From assembly GCA_963682025.1 (NCBI GenBank), contig OY821519.1, positions 99,328,585 to 99,392,584 of the forward strand: a DNA stretch of 64,000 nt. The letters run 5' to 3'. The position numbers and the translations under genes were made by a program. The number at the start of each line of letters is the position of its first letter. Positions within the stretch are counted from its first letter, which is position 1. The notes under the pieces are model-generated. The model was not told the origin of the DNA and did no database searches. It was given only the letters and a program-made list of their open reading frames with translations. Source of the stretch: Cordilura impudica (taxonomy: Eukaryota; Arthropoda; Insecta; Diptera; Scathophagidae). Shown here in pieces: positions 21,620-34,183 of this stretch.

Positions 21620-24600
21620 TCAGCTGGTTAATTTTTAATTTTTCGTTTTTATTTTTCATTTTTCATGTCAAACTTTTCATTTTTAATTTTTTATTTTTCA
21701 TTTTACATTTTTTATTTTTATTTTTCATTTTTCATTTTTATATTTTTGTTCTTAATTTAAATTTTCTTTTTTCAATTTTCATTTTTATTTTTTAATATTT
21801 ATTTTTTATTTTTCATTTTAAATTTTAAATTTTCCATTTTTCATTTTTAGTTTTTAATTTTTAATTTTTAATTTTTAATTTTTAATTTTTAATTTTTAAT
21901 TTTTAATTTTTAATTTTTAATTTTTAATTTTTAATTTTTAATTTTTAATTTTTAATTTTTAATTTTTAATTTTTAATTTTTAATTTTTAATTTTTAATTT
22001 TTAATTTTTAATTTTTAATTTTTAATTTTTAATTTTTAATTTTTAATTTTTAATTTTTAATTTTTAATTTTTAATTTTTAATTTTTAATTTTTAATTTTT
22101 AATTTTTAATTTTTAATTTTTAATTTTTAATTTTTAATTTTTAATTTTTAATTTTTAATTTTTAATTTTTAATTTTTAATTTTTAATTTTTAATTTTTAA
22201 TTTTTAATTTTTAATTTTTAATTTTTAATTTTTAATTTTTAATTTTTAATTTTTAATTTTTAATTTTTAATTTTTAATTTTTAATTTTTAATTTTTAATT
22301 TTTAATTTTTAATTTTTAATTTTTAATTTTTAATTTTTAATTTTTAATTTTTAATTTTTAATTTTTAATTTTTAATTTTTAATTTTTAATTTTTAATTTT
22401 TAATTTTTAATTTTTAATTTTTAATTTTTAATTTTTAATTTTTAATTTTTAATTTTTAATTTTTAATTTTTAATTTTTAATTTTTAATTTTTAATTTTTA
22501 ATTTTTAATTTTTAAAATTTTAATTTTTAATTTTTAATTTTTAATTTTTAATGTTTAATTTTTAATTTTTAATTTTTAATTTTTAATTTTTAATTTTTAA
22601 TTTTTAATTTTTAATTTTTAATTTTTAATTTTTAATTTTTAATTTTTAATTTTTAATTTTTAATTTTTAATTTTTAATTTTTAATTTTTAATTTTTAATT
22701 TTTAATTTTTAATTTTTAATTTTTAATTTTTAATTTTTAATTTTTAATTTTTAATTTTTAATTTTTAATTTTTAATTTTTAATTTTTAATTTTTAATTTT
22801 TAATTTTTAATTTTTAATTTTTAATTTTTAATTTTTAATTTTTAATTTTTAATTTTTAATTTTTAATTTTTAATTTTTAATTTTTAATTTTTAATTTTTA
22901 ATTTTTAATTTTTAATTTTTAATTTTTAATTTTTAATTTTTAATTTTTAATTTTTAATTTTTAATTTTTAATTTTTAATTTTTAATTTTTAATTTTTAAT
23001 TTTTAATTTTTAATTTTTAATTTTTAATTTTTAATTTTTAATTTTTAATTTTTAATTTTTAATTTTTAATTTTTAATTTTTAATTTTTAATTTTTAATTT
23101 TTAATTTTTAATTTTTAATTTTTAATTTTTAATTTTTAATTTTTAATTTTTAATTTTTAATTTTTAATTTTTAATTTTTAATTTTTAATTTTTAATTTTT
23201 AATTTTTAATTTTTAATTTTTAATTTTTAATTTTTAATTTTTAATTTTTAATTTTTAATTTTTAATTTTTAATTTTTAATTTTTAATTTTTAATTTTTAA
23301 TTTTTAATTTTTAATTTTTAATTTTTAATTTTTAATTTTTAATTTTTAATTTTTAATTTTTAATTTTTAATTTTTAATTTTTAATTTTTAATTTTTAATT
23401 TTTAATTTTTAATTTTTAATTTTTAATTTTTAATTTTTAATTTTTAATTTTTAATTTTTAAAATTTTAATTTTTAATTTTTAATTTTTAATTTTTAATGT
23501 TTAATTTTTAATTTTTAATTTTTAATTTTTAATTTTTAATTTTTAATTTTTAATTTTTAATTTTTAATTTTTAATTTTTAATTTTTAATTTTTAATTTTT
23601 AATTTTTAATTTTTAATTTTTAATTTTTAATTTTTAATTTTTAATTTTTAATTTTTAATTTTTAATTTTTAATTTTTAATTTTTAATTTTTAATTTTTAA
23701 TTTTTAATTTTTAATTTTTAATTTTTAATTTTTAATTTTTAATTTTTAATTTTTAATTTTTAATTTTTAATTTTTAATTTTTAATTTTTAATTTTTAATT
23801 TTTAATTTTTAATTTTTAATTTTTAATTTTTAATTTTTAATTTTTAATTTTTAATTTTTAATTTTTAATTTTTAATTTTTAATTTTTAATTTTTAATTTT
23901 TAATTTTTAATTTTTAATTTTTAATTTTTAATTTTTAATTTTTAATTTTTAATTTTTAATTTTTAATTTTTAATTTTTAATTTTTAATTTTTAATTTTTA
24001 ATTTTTAATTTTTAATTTTTAATTTTTAATTTTTAATTTTTAATTTTTAATAATTAATTTTTAATGTTTAATGTTTAATGTTTAATGTTTAATGTTTAAT
24101 TTTTAATTTTTAATTTTTAATTTTTAATTTTTTATTTCTAATTTTTAATTTTTAATTTTTAATTTTTAATTTTTAATTTTTAATTTTTAATTTTTAATTT
24201 TTAATTTTTAATTTTTAATTTTTAATTTTTAATTTTTAATTTTTAATTTTTAATTTTTAATTTTTAATTTTTAATTTTTAATTTTTAATTTTTAATTTTT
24301 AATTTTTAATTTTTAATTTTGAATTTTTAATTTTTAATTTTTAAATTCTAATTTTTAATTTCTAATTTTTAATTTTTAGTTTTTAATTTTTAATTTTTAA
24401 TTTTTAATTTTTAATTTTTAATTTTTAATTTTTAATTTTTAATTTTTAATTTTTAATTTTTAATTTTTAATTTTTAATTTTTAATTTTTAATTTTTAATT
24501 TTTAATTTTTAATTTTTAATTTTTAATTTTTAATTTTTAATTTTTAATTTTTAATTTTTAATTTTTAATTTTTAATTTTTAATTTTTAATTTTTAATTTT

Positions 24601-25697
24601 TAATTTTTAATTATTAATTTTTAATTTTTAATTTTTAATTTTTAATTTTTAATTTTTAATTTTTAATTTTTAATTTTTAATTTTTAATTTTTTATTTTTA
24701 ATTTTTAATATTTAAATTTTAATTTTTAATTTTTAATTTTTAATTTTTAATTTTTAATTTTTAATTTTTAATTTTTAATTTTTAATTTTTAATTTTTAAT
24801 TTTTAATTTTTAATTTTTAATTTTTAATTTTTAATTTTTAATTTTTAATTTTTAATTTTTAATTTTTAATTTTTAATTTTTAATTTTTAATTTTTAATTT
24901 TTAATTTTTAATTTTTAATTTTTAATTTTTAATTTTTAATTTTTAATTTTTAATTTTTAATTTTTAATTTTTAATTTTTAATTTTTAATTTTTAATTTTT
25001 AATTTTTAATTTTTAATTTTTAATTTTTAATTTTTAATTTTAAATTTTAAATTTTTAATTTTTAATTTTTAATTTTTAATTTTTAATTTTTAATTTTTAA
25101 TTTTTAATTTTTAATTTTTAATTTTTAATTTTTAATTTTTAATTTTTAATTTTTAATTTTTAATTTTTAATTTTTAATTTTTAATTTTTAATTTTTAATT
25201 TTTAGTTTTTAATTTTTAATTTTTAATTTTTAATTTTTAATTTTTAATTTTTAATTTTTAATTTTTAATTTTTAATTTTTAATTTTTAATTTTTAATTTT
25301 TAATTTTTAATTTTTAATTTTTAATTTTTAATTTTTAATTTTTAATTTTTAATTTTTAATTTTTAATTTTTAATTTTTAATTTTTAATTTTTAATTTTTA
25401 ATTTTTAATTTTTAATTTTTAATTTTTAATTTTTAATTTTTAATTTTTAATTTTTAATTTTTAATTTTTAATTTTTAATTTTTAATTTTTAATTTTTAGT
25501 TTTTAATTTTTAATTTTTAATTTTTAATTTTTAATTTTTAATTTTTAATTTTCAATTTTTAATTTTTAATTTTTAATTGTTAATTTTTAATTTTCAATTT
25601 TTAATTTTTAATTTTTAAATTTTAATTTTTAATTTTTAATTTTTAATTTTTAATTTTCAATTTTTAATTTTTAATTTTTAATTTTTAATTTTTATTT
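21620..25697. repeat. TTTTTAA heptamer tandem array, about 3.9 kb
   Basis: The core (about 21846-25690, roughly 550 units) is a nearly perfect 7-bp repeat, TTTTTAA. The left flank (21620-21845) is a degenerate version rich in TTTTTCA and TTTTTTA units, and the right part (24040-25690) holds scattered variants such as TTTAATG, TTCAATT and TTTAGTT. The centre is therefore the most homogenised. A marker pair (an 8-bp AAAA-TTTT unit plus a G-containing unit 39 bp later) occurs at 22514/22553 and again at 23460/23499, exactly 946 bp apart. Confidence 0.97.
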
Positions 25698-25735
25698 TTT
25701 CATTTTGCAAAACGAATGCGAATGGGAATGGGTCA

Positions 25736-26062
25736 TTCGTACGGGGACTAGGTTTGAAATTGCAAATTGATGTTCAGACATTGCCCCATAAAAATAACTC
25801 CTATCAGACTGACTAAAATTGTCGTAAGATCCAGATTATGATATATGTATCGATAAAGAATTATATGTGTGTCATAGTCCACGTATGAAGCTGATATAAA
25901 CTTTTTCACATCTGCACGCCACAAATTATTAACAATACAATTGAAATTTGGTTTATGCTAATTTTCTATATCCAGTTATTATCTCAGCAAAGTTGGATCC
26001 AAAACCCTATTACGAAACGTATAACATAGGGCATCGTATAGTCGGTCCAGACCGACCATAAT
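25736..26062 (-). repeat. Family A partial copy, inverted
   Basis: It contains the family's middle and 5' end, closing with 'GGGCATCGTATAGTCGGTCCAGACCGACC' at about 26025-26055. The GTCY half is missing where it meets the heptamer array. Confidence 0.65.
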
Positions 26063-26064
26063 TT

Positions 26065-27470
26065 TATTGTCTAATAATTGTCTATTAATACTAAATATTT
26101 ACAAATTTAAACGGTCTTAACTTTTCAAACCATTTCAAACCGTTTAAGTTGGTCACGTTTTTTAAATGGTAACGATCGTTGAATTAAAGTGTCATTTTAT
26201 TATTGATCTTTTTGTTATATTTTCGAATTGTGGTAATAAAATTTTAAAAAGGGAAAAAAGGATCAAACTAAAATTTTCACAGCAAAAACTCTAAACTAAT
26301 TCTTCGTATCTTTGACCTCCTACTCCGTGGCTATTGTAAGTATAAGAATTACTGGTTATGTACCTATATAAAATGTCCTTATATATACATACAAATATGC
26401 GGTGTGTTTGTATGTGCCAGGCTTAGCATTATTTCGAACAAAATTGGCGCCACCACAAACTGTGATGTCAAAGGATGTTCTTAATATATGAATTTATTAT
26501 ATGTTTGTATGTATGTAGCAATGTTTGGTTGGTTGTATATAAAATAAGTGTATGCATCATTGTGGTATGTTGTAGTTATGTTTGTCTTGTAACCCAGATT
26601 TTTTGTCGTTATCTCTTATATTCCATTGTATCATCAGTTAGTGCTTCTGTTACCATTTACTCGTTTCGTTTCATTTTGGTTCTTATCTCTTTTGGCGGAT
26701 CTTATTGTCACCGATCTTTGGAGCATAAACAATTTCGGTAGTGTTTTGTTTCTTTTCTTGTGTGTAAGACATGTGTTTTTAAATGTTTCTTCCTACACGA
26801 TAAGCATAAATTGTGTTTTTTTTGAGTATTTTTCTTTTTTTTCCATTAATTTTCTTAATCTTTAGTTAAATGTTGTAGTAATTTGTTTAACAGCTTCCGT
26901 TTTTTCATGTGCTTGTTGTTGTAGTTGATTTGTTATATTCAATTGTGTAAAAGGGTTTTTTTTTTAGAATTTTGTTATACAAATGTGGTTTTTGTAATTA
27001 TTTTTATTTGTTTTCTTTATGTCGCAACTGTAGTTTCTATTGTAGTTACTTATGTATGAGCAGATGGTTTACGTAAAGTGAAGATAATATTATCGAAGAC
27101 TAATGAATAGGGCAGCTAAACACACTTACATTTGTTCGCTCTAAATATTTAACATTTTGGGAATTGTTGCATTGAAGGCAATTTGCCATCACATGTGGTT
27201 GATCAAAAGTTATAAATATTTGTTGGCTCTTAACACTTACCACATACATGTTTAATTAGGTGTATTGCTACTCGTAATTTATCAGAAGTCATGTTTTATG
27301 GCGAATTTGAACGGCGTACAGTCGCGCCCTTAAAACAAATGAGGTTGCAAACATCTAATATTTCATGTTCGCTTACGATATTTTGAATAAACTCATCTTA
27401 TAGGAAATTGTTCAAAGACTACCTTAATATAAAATCTGATATTATATTAATATTAATATTATAGATAGAT
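26065..27470. other. Repeat-poor stretch without recognised gene
   Basis: T-rich open frames at 26475-26865 encode hydrophobic low-complexity strings with no domain. There is no clear transposon, and I see no supported gene. Confidence 0.3.
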
Positions 27471-27474
27471 ACAC

Positions 27475-28016
27475 CGGAGCCCAAAAGACAGTCTGCGAAG
27501 TGGTCGAAAGCGTACGAAAGCCGACAAAAGCGGCCAAAAACTCAACAATCGGCTGGAAAGGTAATAACCAGTGTTTTTTGGGGTGCACGTGGTAAAATAT
27601 TTATTGATTACTTGGAGAATAGAAAAAAAAAATAACTGCCAAGTACTATGATGAGTTATTGGACAGATTGGATGAGGAAATTAAGAAAAAAACAACCCCA
27701 CTTAAATAAGAAAAAAACCTTGTACCATCATGACAATGCACCGGCGTATTCATCTGCTTTGTAAATTTAAGTCTTTACATTAAGAATTGGTTCCTCTCCC
27801 GTATTCTCCAGGCCTGGCCTCCAGCGATTATTATTTGTACCCAAACGTGAAGATATGGCTCCAGAGCAAGAGATTTTCCACAATTGAAGAAGCCATATCA
27901 GAGACGTGTACCTATTTTGTAGACTTTAACAAATCTTATTTTTCAAGTGGTATTAAGATGTTAGATGGTCGTTGGAAGAAGTGCATTTCATTTAACGGAC
28001 ATTACGTTGAAGAATA
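27475..28016 (+). pseudogene. Mariner transposase pseudogene, 5'-truncated
   Basis: In mixed frames: a W-S/K-rich linker then VFWGARGKIFIDYLE (after the first Asp region), TAKYYDELLDRLDEEIKKK, HHDNAPAYSSA (second catalytic Asp), and SPGLASSDYYLYPNVKIWL (third Asp, the DD34D arrangement), ending MLDGRWKKCISFNGHYVEE before TAA at about 28016. This is the usual mariner C-terminus. The N-terminal DNA-binding part is missing, and at least two frameshifts and a stop interrupt the rest, so it is dead. Confidence 0.88.
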
Positions 28017-28150
28017 AAATTGATTTCTAATCGAAAAAACTGGTTTTTCATTGTCAGGCCACGGAGTTTTCACTCCATGTAGGAAATTGTGGTGTTCACT
28101 TGTACATTTTAATGAAATTCGAAATTGCTTGAAAGAATATTAATTAAATA

Positions 28151-28526
28151 CTAGCAGATTCCAGCCTTCGAAATTCGAGTGCAAAGTCTAGGAAATTTTA
28201 TTTTTTATTTGAATAAAAATCCTAAAATTATGCTAATCAATTATAGCCAATTCACAAATCAACACAAAAAAATGAACTCATTTTTATTACAAACACATTA
28301 ACAAATTTAATATACACACACTTAGCATTGTATAATTTTATATTTTGTTAGTAGCAACTTTAATGCAATTTACTCAAATCAAAGGAAAAAATTTAAAAAT
28401 TTGTAAATCTGCAAAACGGGTAAAAAGAAATACCTTTCAAATAATATACGTTTGGTCAAAATCGGGATAGAACGGTAGAACAAAACATTGGTCACAAGAA
28501 ATCGTCTAGCCTATTAATATTATAGA
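28151..28526 (-). mobile_element. Non-autonomous Helitron (element C), copy 3
   Basis: The reverse complement begins TCTATAATATTAATAGGC after A and ends with a CTCGAATTTCGAAGGC-type hairpin, then CTAG followed by T. Both borders fit insertion between A and T. Confidence 0.8.
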
Positions 28527-28529
28527 TAT

Positions 28530-30990
28530 ACTTACGATGGCAAGTTTTTATTAACCTTTTTCTTCATTCTTATTATAGTTAATTTTAAGTTTTTATTTAT
28601 ATTTTAAGTTCAGTTTTTAATGGTATTTTAATTTGAAATCAAATGTATGTATAAATATTTCTTATTTTACTATCTTTAAAGTTTATTTTTTTCCAAGTTA
28701 TATTTTAAACTTCACAAAAAAAATAAAAACCGGAATGATTAAAAAAATATACTTATAACAAAATATTAATATTACAATTTTTCTAAACTGTTAAAGAAAA
28801 TTGTTGTCATATGGCATAAATACACATTTTGTCTAGAAACTATTCTTACCTTACAAACCATCATTCTGGAGATATCGTAAAAAAAATTTGTGATCTTACA
28901 ATTGTGAAACGCACCTTATATTGAATAATAACTTGAAAGTTATGAACATTTTGTTTGCTACTGGGCAATTTTAAAAAATTCCTCTTGAAAAATGATCTTA
29001 AGTTGTTTATGCAAGAAGCAATTTCTCCGAAGATTATTGTTTATATACGCGTTCACATTAAAGTTTAAACCTTAAACTAACTTTCAAATAAATTATAAAT
29101 TCTACAAAAAAAAAAAAATGCTGCCAACTACTGGAATTGATTGTTTGCTTAGACTGTGAAAACTTTTTAAATAAACTTAATAAATTATTTTTTTTTATTT
29201 AAGCAAGAAAAGAACAACACGAGAAAATAAATAAAACAAATCCTACTAACTCTTGCATGCAAAGACATATTCTTACACATACTTACAGACACATACATAC
29301 ACACATCCCCCCACATTTTTTGAGACACATATAGATATTTCTAGCCAAACAAATAACAACGAATTTCACAGCTTAACGCAATTGTATAATAAGCCACACC
29401 ACTCCAATGCAGTCATTGTAATGAGTTGCTGTTGATTTTGTTGTTGTTATTATTATTTGTCTTAGTCGTGGCAGTTCAAAACCCTTTAACTACAACAAAC
29501 AACATTCTGGCCTGGCTTTGTCGTCAGTTCTTTTTTCCGTATGTGAATGTTATAAAAATATATTTCGTGGAATTTTATGGCCGTTTCAATTGAATTGAAT
29601 TAATTTACGCCTCACGAATTACTTATTTTGTTCAATACTTTTCTATACACAGAGAAAAATCGAGATAATTTTCAAATGTAATCAGCGAAATTTAAAATGG
29701 TTTTATATATATTTTTTTAATAACCGGTATGTGAAGTTATAATGTTACATTCGAATTCAAATATAAACACAGAAAAAAAATTCGTCAAACCGAATTCTTC
29801 TAAAGTTTAACGAGTGTGTTTTTGATTATATCAACATAAGAGTTAACCATTTTCTATTGTGATAAAATATTTGCAATGGGATTGTGATCATGACCCATCT
29901 GAAAGTCGGTTATCAACTTTATCAAAATTCGATTGGCAACAAATTCGGTAGGCACAAAAAAACTATTTCCTCTGTGTAGCAGCCAAATTTATAATATTAC
30001 TTACCATCACAGCTTTCAATGGTAAAATTTTTCTGTGAGTGTACCCTTTCATTCTGACTATTTTATAAATATTTATTCATGCATTGTTGGTGTCATTTTT
30101 ACCATACAGTAGTAGAATTCATGCTTACAAAAGACAATATTTAGACCCCTTCAATTTCATAGTAAACTATCATTATGGACTTCATCGTCATATTCAGCCG
30201 TAATAAGAAAAAAAGGTGTTAAATTCACTTCGTCTTTTACGTTACACAGCTTGCGTTTTGTGTTGTTTTTCTTCGTATAGAGCTTTAAAGGAATGAGTTC
30301 GTTTGTATGACTTCCAAAAAAATGTTTAAATGTTTATAAGAACACGTATTAATAAGTAAGTGGTACGCCATGGGTTGAACGATAGACAAAGTGGCGATTA
30401 GTTCAAAGAGTTCACGTAATTTTTAAATTTTATTACCATTTTGAAAAATAAATTGAGAAACCTTTATTTTTATCTATTACATGGTATTTTCAGATAAATA
30501 TATCTTCATTTGTAATTTTAACTGTAACTTTGGGTTCAAAAGCGGTAGATTAAAAAGCAAGTTGCATATAAACGTTTACTTAATGTTTTATTAAAAAAAT
30601 TCGAATAATTATAAAAATATGTATTTCTATTAGCAAAAATTTTTTTTGAAATCCGATTTTAATTTTTAACCACAACATTTTAAATGGGCCTAATTAATTT
30701 CTAACTTAAATTTCATACATTTTAAAAGTTATCTAAAAAAATAGAGTGGAAAAAAGAGAGCGAACTTTGATCATACCTAAGTAAGAAATTACCTAAAAAT
30801 TAAAACTTGATCCACTAAGAGTGCACGATTTAATATAAAAATAGAACGCATTTATTTTTGAGCGAGTGATGGAATTTTTATTGTATTGTAAAGTGCACTC
30901 CTGAAGAAAATGGAAAAGGGACTTGTAAATTGCAGTGAATTTTTCCACAAATGTAAAATCAAAATTGATCCACACAACACCTAAGCAACA
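28530..30990. other. Gene-free AT-rich stretch
   Basis: No recognisable transposon protein or exon in about 2.4 kb. It includes short CA-rich and ATAC-rich patches (29255-29330). One possible structure is 29645-29990, where 'ACAGAGAAAAAT' and 'CACAGAAAAAAAATTCG' occur with a later 'CCTCTGTGTAG', which might be a small MITE; I could not confirm paired ends. Confidence 0.25.
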
Positions 30991-31014
30991 ATTTTTTCAT
31001 TCAACAAATCTCCC

Positions 31015-31466
31015 AAAAGACTGCCAAGACGTCAACTTCTTATTGGAAATAATACCGTAAGTGTACTTAACGATGTCAAATATCTCGGAGTTGTCTTGGA
31101 CAAAAAGCTTACATTTAAACAACATATTATGGCTACGTGCCAAAAAGCTATAAAATCATTTAAAGCACTATGGCCACTACTAAACAGAAGGTCATTTCTA
31201 AGCCCCAAAAACAAAAATCAACTCTTCAAAAGTGTTATAAGGCCAATATTAACATATGCGTGTCCTATTTGGATGACGCTGCCAAATGTCAACTAAAACG
31301 CTTACAAATTATACAAAACAAATGTCTTAAAATGACAAATCTTCTTCATGAAGAAACAGGTTATGAAAAAATTATCGATTTCATAACAAGGATTAATAAC
31401 AATTACTTTGCCAAAATTGAAAATTCCTCTTACCCACTGATAAGGGAATGTAGAGAAGTAACGTAA
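31015..31466 (+). pseudogene. Jockey-like non-LTR retrotransposon RT fragment
   Basis: It encodes DVKYLGVVLDKKLTFKQHI, LWPLLNRRSFLSPKNKNQLF, SVIRPILTYACPIW and, after a frame change near 31270, CQLKRLQIIQNKCLKM and NSSYPLIRECR. This is the thumb and C-terminal region of a jockey-clade reverse transcriptase. The catalytic palm is absent. The frame change and short length mark it as a dead 5'-truncated fragment. Confidence 0.82.
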
Positions 31467-31469
31467 AAT

Positions 31470-31755
31470 TAAAAAGAAATCACCAAATTGAAAATTATAT
31501 GCTTATAGAGGTCTATTATTTCGAATAAACCTCCTATAAGCACATAAATATTTTGAGATAGTATTTGAATTTATTAAATCTTATAAAAGTTTTTTTTCTC
31601 CCATTTTCCTTTAAAAATCATTAAAAAAGTAAATAAAAACTATTTAATATCTTAAGATCCTATATATTATTTGTTGCAATATCTATATGTAAAGATAAGA
31701 TCTCATATGTAAATATCAAATTTTTAAATTATGTAAATATGTAACGGAAGAATAT
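31470..31755. other. Short AT-rich gap, nothing recognised
   Basis: 'ATAGAGGTCTATTATTTCG...CCTCCTATAAGCAC' at 31505-31540 is a small imperfect hairpin. No gene is seen. Confidence 0.2.
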
Positions 31756-31779
31756 ATAATTGAAAATGTTGTATTGTAA

Positions 31780-32043
31780 AACAGTCATATTCCAGTTATG
31801 CATTGAATAAAAAATGGAGCCCGCGGCTATGAAATTTTTCATGACATTTTTCATGAGCTCAAGAATTCTTTGTGGTTTATTCACATAGACCTGGGATTTC
31901 AAAGAACCCCAAATGAAGAAATCGCCCGGTATTAAATCGGAAATTCGGGTGATGAATTCGGTGCTTAGTGCGCGGTGTGGCATGTAGCACCATTCTGCTG
32001 AAACCACAAGTTGTTCAGCTCCATAGCATCTAGTGGAGGCCAC
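31780..32043 (-). pseudogene. Mariner-family transposase fragment
   Basis: On the minus strand it reads WFQQNGATCHTAH (second catalytic block, with Asn where Asp is usual) and, after a frame change, SDLIPGDFFIWGSLKSQVYV (third catalytic Asp block) and NKPQRILELMKNVMKN. The same protein type occurs in the element at 43022-44250. Only the last third survives, with a catalytic substitution and frameshift. Confidence 0.75.
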
Positions 32044-32149
32044 AATAGCACCGTTATCATATTCCTGTAACGAATATCGTTCTCAGTTGTGCACTCTTAT
32101 TTGGTCACCCTTTAGAATTGCAATAACTCATTAAATTTTTTCAAATTAC

Positions 32150-32440
32150 GCGGATGACAAGTAGATGACGAGACGGACATAGCTGAGATCTTGCAGGATA
32201 TCCCAGATCCTAGGGATCTTGCCAAACTTTAAAGGAACTAAAACACTTCCTGGATATGGTAAAATGATAACACCCTGGAGATAGGAGTGCTAACTGGGCA
32301 CTGTTTAATAGGACGGATGGTCGAAAGCACAGGTGTCTTTGTGCAACATCTACTGTGTGAGTGCCTAAGACTGAAGAAATGGCACCTCAGATGTCTAGAA
32401 TGATATAGGGCGTCACCATAGCGAACGATCTTCTTTTCTC
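32150..32440 (+). pseudogene. Non-LTR retrotransposon RNase H/C-terminal fragment
   Basis: It reads LEIGVLTGHCLIGRMVEST then GVFVQHLLCECLRLKKWHLRCL. The 'TGHC-x-GRH ... HLLCECP-LA-RR' pattern is the conserved C-terminal tail of I/R1/LOA-type ORF2 proteins after the RNase H domain. Frame breaks at about 32315 and no upstream domains: a short dead fragment. Confidence 0.65.
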
Positions 32441-32705
32441 TAATGTCAGTTCTTTTTCTAAAACCTTCTTATCTTTTTTCTATGACCTACGAATGCACTT
32501 GCTTTAGTGCCGGCTACCAACCTAATCCATCACGTGTTGAATCGTTTAAATTTCGTGTCACTTATCCAATTCTTATTGTCCTATGTATATAGTAAATTCA
32601 CGTAAGCGAAAGTCAAATTTTACTCCAATCCAAAACTAAATACTTTAACAATAAGAAAAACTATAATTTCAAAAATGAAAACGAAAACAAAATTAAAAAT
32701 TAAAA

Positions 32706-32990
32706 AACAGACGGTATATATAAGTCTGTCATTATGTTTTTAATTAGAAAGAAAAATCTGGACCCCATAAAATATATACATTCTTGATCCTTATAACTAG
32801 CGGAGTTGAATTTCGATTACCGTCTGTTTGTTTGTGGAAATCACGATCACGTTCTCACTAGATGGCTGATTTTTAATGAGAATGATTCAGTGACATCCTG
32901 GGCAGGTTTTCCATATAATATTATCGAAATCAGTAAAATAGGCCCCCAGAGATTAATGAAAATGTAAAAAAACTCTTGAAAAATATGGTT
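32706..32990 (+). repeat. Family B repeat, partial
   Basis: Segments 'GGACCCCATAAAATATATAC', 'GATCCTTATAACTAGCGGAG' and 'TGTGGAAATCACGATCACG' match the copies at 51.2 and 54.7 kb. Both termini are missing. Confidence 0.6.
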
Positions 32991-32999
32991 CTCCTTTTT

Positions 33000-33620
33000 A
33001 GTGCTTGTAATTGTTGTAAGCGTTTGCTTCGTGAGTGTACATGTAAGGTTATGCTCTCCGCGTCCAGAGGTCCAAGTAGTACGATTTACAGCTGGCTTGA
33101 CGCCGCCGCTGTCTGATTCTTTGGTGCTGGAACTGCCGCCGAAGTATGCGGATGAATTCGTCTAATAATTTCGTGCCGAATTAACCATCCTAGTCAATTT
33201 TTCATTTTCAAATATTAGTATGAACAATGAATAGAAAACAAAAAAAAATTTATTAAAATTAAAGAAGTAAAGCTTTTAATGACTGAACCAACTTGTCATT
33301 GTCATAGATGAATATATGTTTTTTAATAGTATAGTGCGCTCGGCATAACTTTCGTCAATATCCCAAAACGTCAACACTCTTTTTATTAATATTGTCTACT
33401 CTAAAACGTCAACCACACCACAAAGCTCTAAAACGTCAACTTTCAATAAAGCAGAATTTTAGCTTTAGTAACAATTTAAATACATATGTAAAAACATATT
33501 TACAGTCATTGTATGTAATTATGGAGTTCCAAATTTGGGGTTCCCCTGATAAGTATAGAAATGCAGTTATTGTTCTTTTCTGTTCAGTTGCTTTCTTGAT
33601 CTCGGAAAAGTCACGCGTAT
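33000..33620. other. Unassigned DNA with an AAAACGTCAAC direct repeat
   Basis: 'AAAACGTCAAC' occurs three times at 33360-33440 with irregular spacing. A GC-richer patch at 33050-33180 has no recognisable frame. No gene is supported. Confidence 0.2.
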
Positions 33621-34183
33621 AAAATGAGCTAAAAAAAAACAAAAGTGCTACAATTGCAAGAAAAAAAAAATATTTTGGATTGATTATAAAAGAGTGCAAG
33701 TGCGACAGCTTTAGCGAAACAATATGGTGCCACAAAATCAACGACTAGCAAGATAAAAATGAAAAAAGCTATTTGAATACACAAGTTCCAAATCCTCATG
33801 AATGACAACAACTATTTTCTTCGATTGGTTTCATAAATCATTTGTGCCGCAGGTAAATATTTTTATGTTGCAGAATATATATTATTTTTAATAACTAAAA
33901 TTCTCCAATTTTAGGTAACAGAGTTTCTTTCAAAACAGAATTTGCCAGTTAAAGCACTCTTTTTAATAGACAATGCTCCGTCTCATCCAAGTGAATTAGA
34001 GCTTATAACAGAAGATGGAAACATAATTGCAATGTTTTTACCTCCAAATGTGACCCCACTAAGCTAACCAATGGATCAAAACGCTATTAAGATAACGAAG
34101 CTGTACTACAGAAACAGTCGATTCAATGAAAACTATAACATTGAAGGATGCTCTTACACTTCTAGAGATTGCATGGAATAGAG

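Noticed and set aside
21613..21795. 60-codon Phe/Leu/Ile-rich open frame
   Set aside because: It is a translation of the degenerate T-rich edge of the heptamer array.
21846..25690. CRISPR array or centromeric satellite
   Set aside because: The unit is 7 bp with no spacers, and nothing links it to a centromere; it is a simple tandem repeat.
26475..26865. Overlapping hydrophobic frames that might look like membrane proteins
   Set aside because: The T-rich strand yields Phe/Leu/Ser strings by chance; two overlapping frames are open equally.
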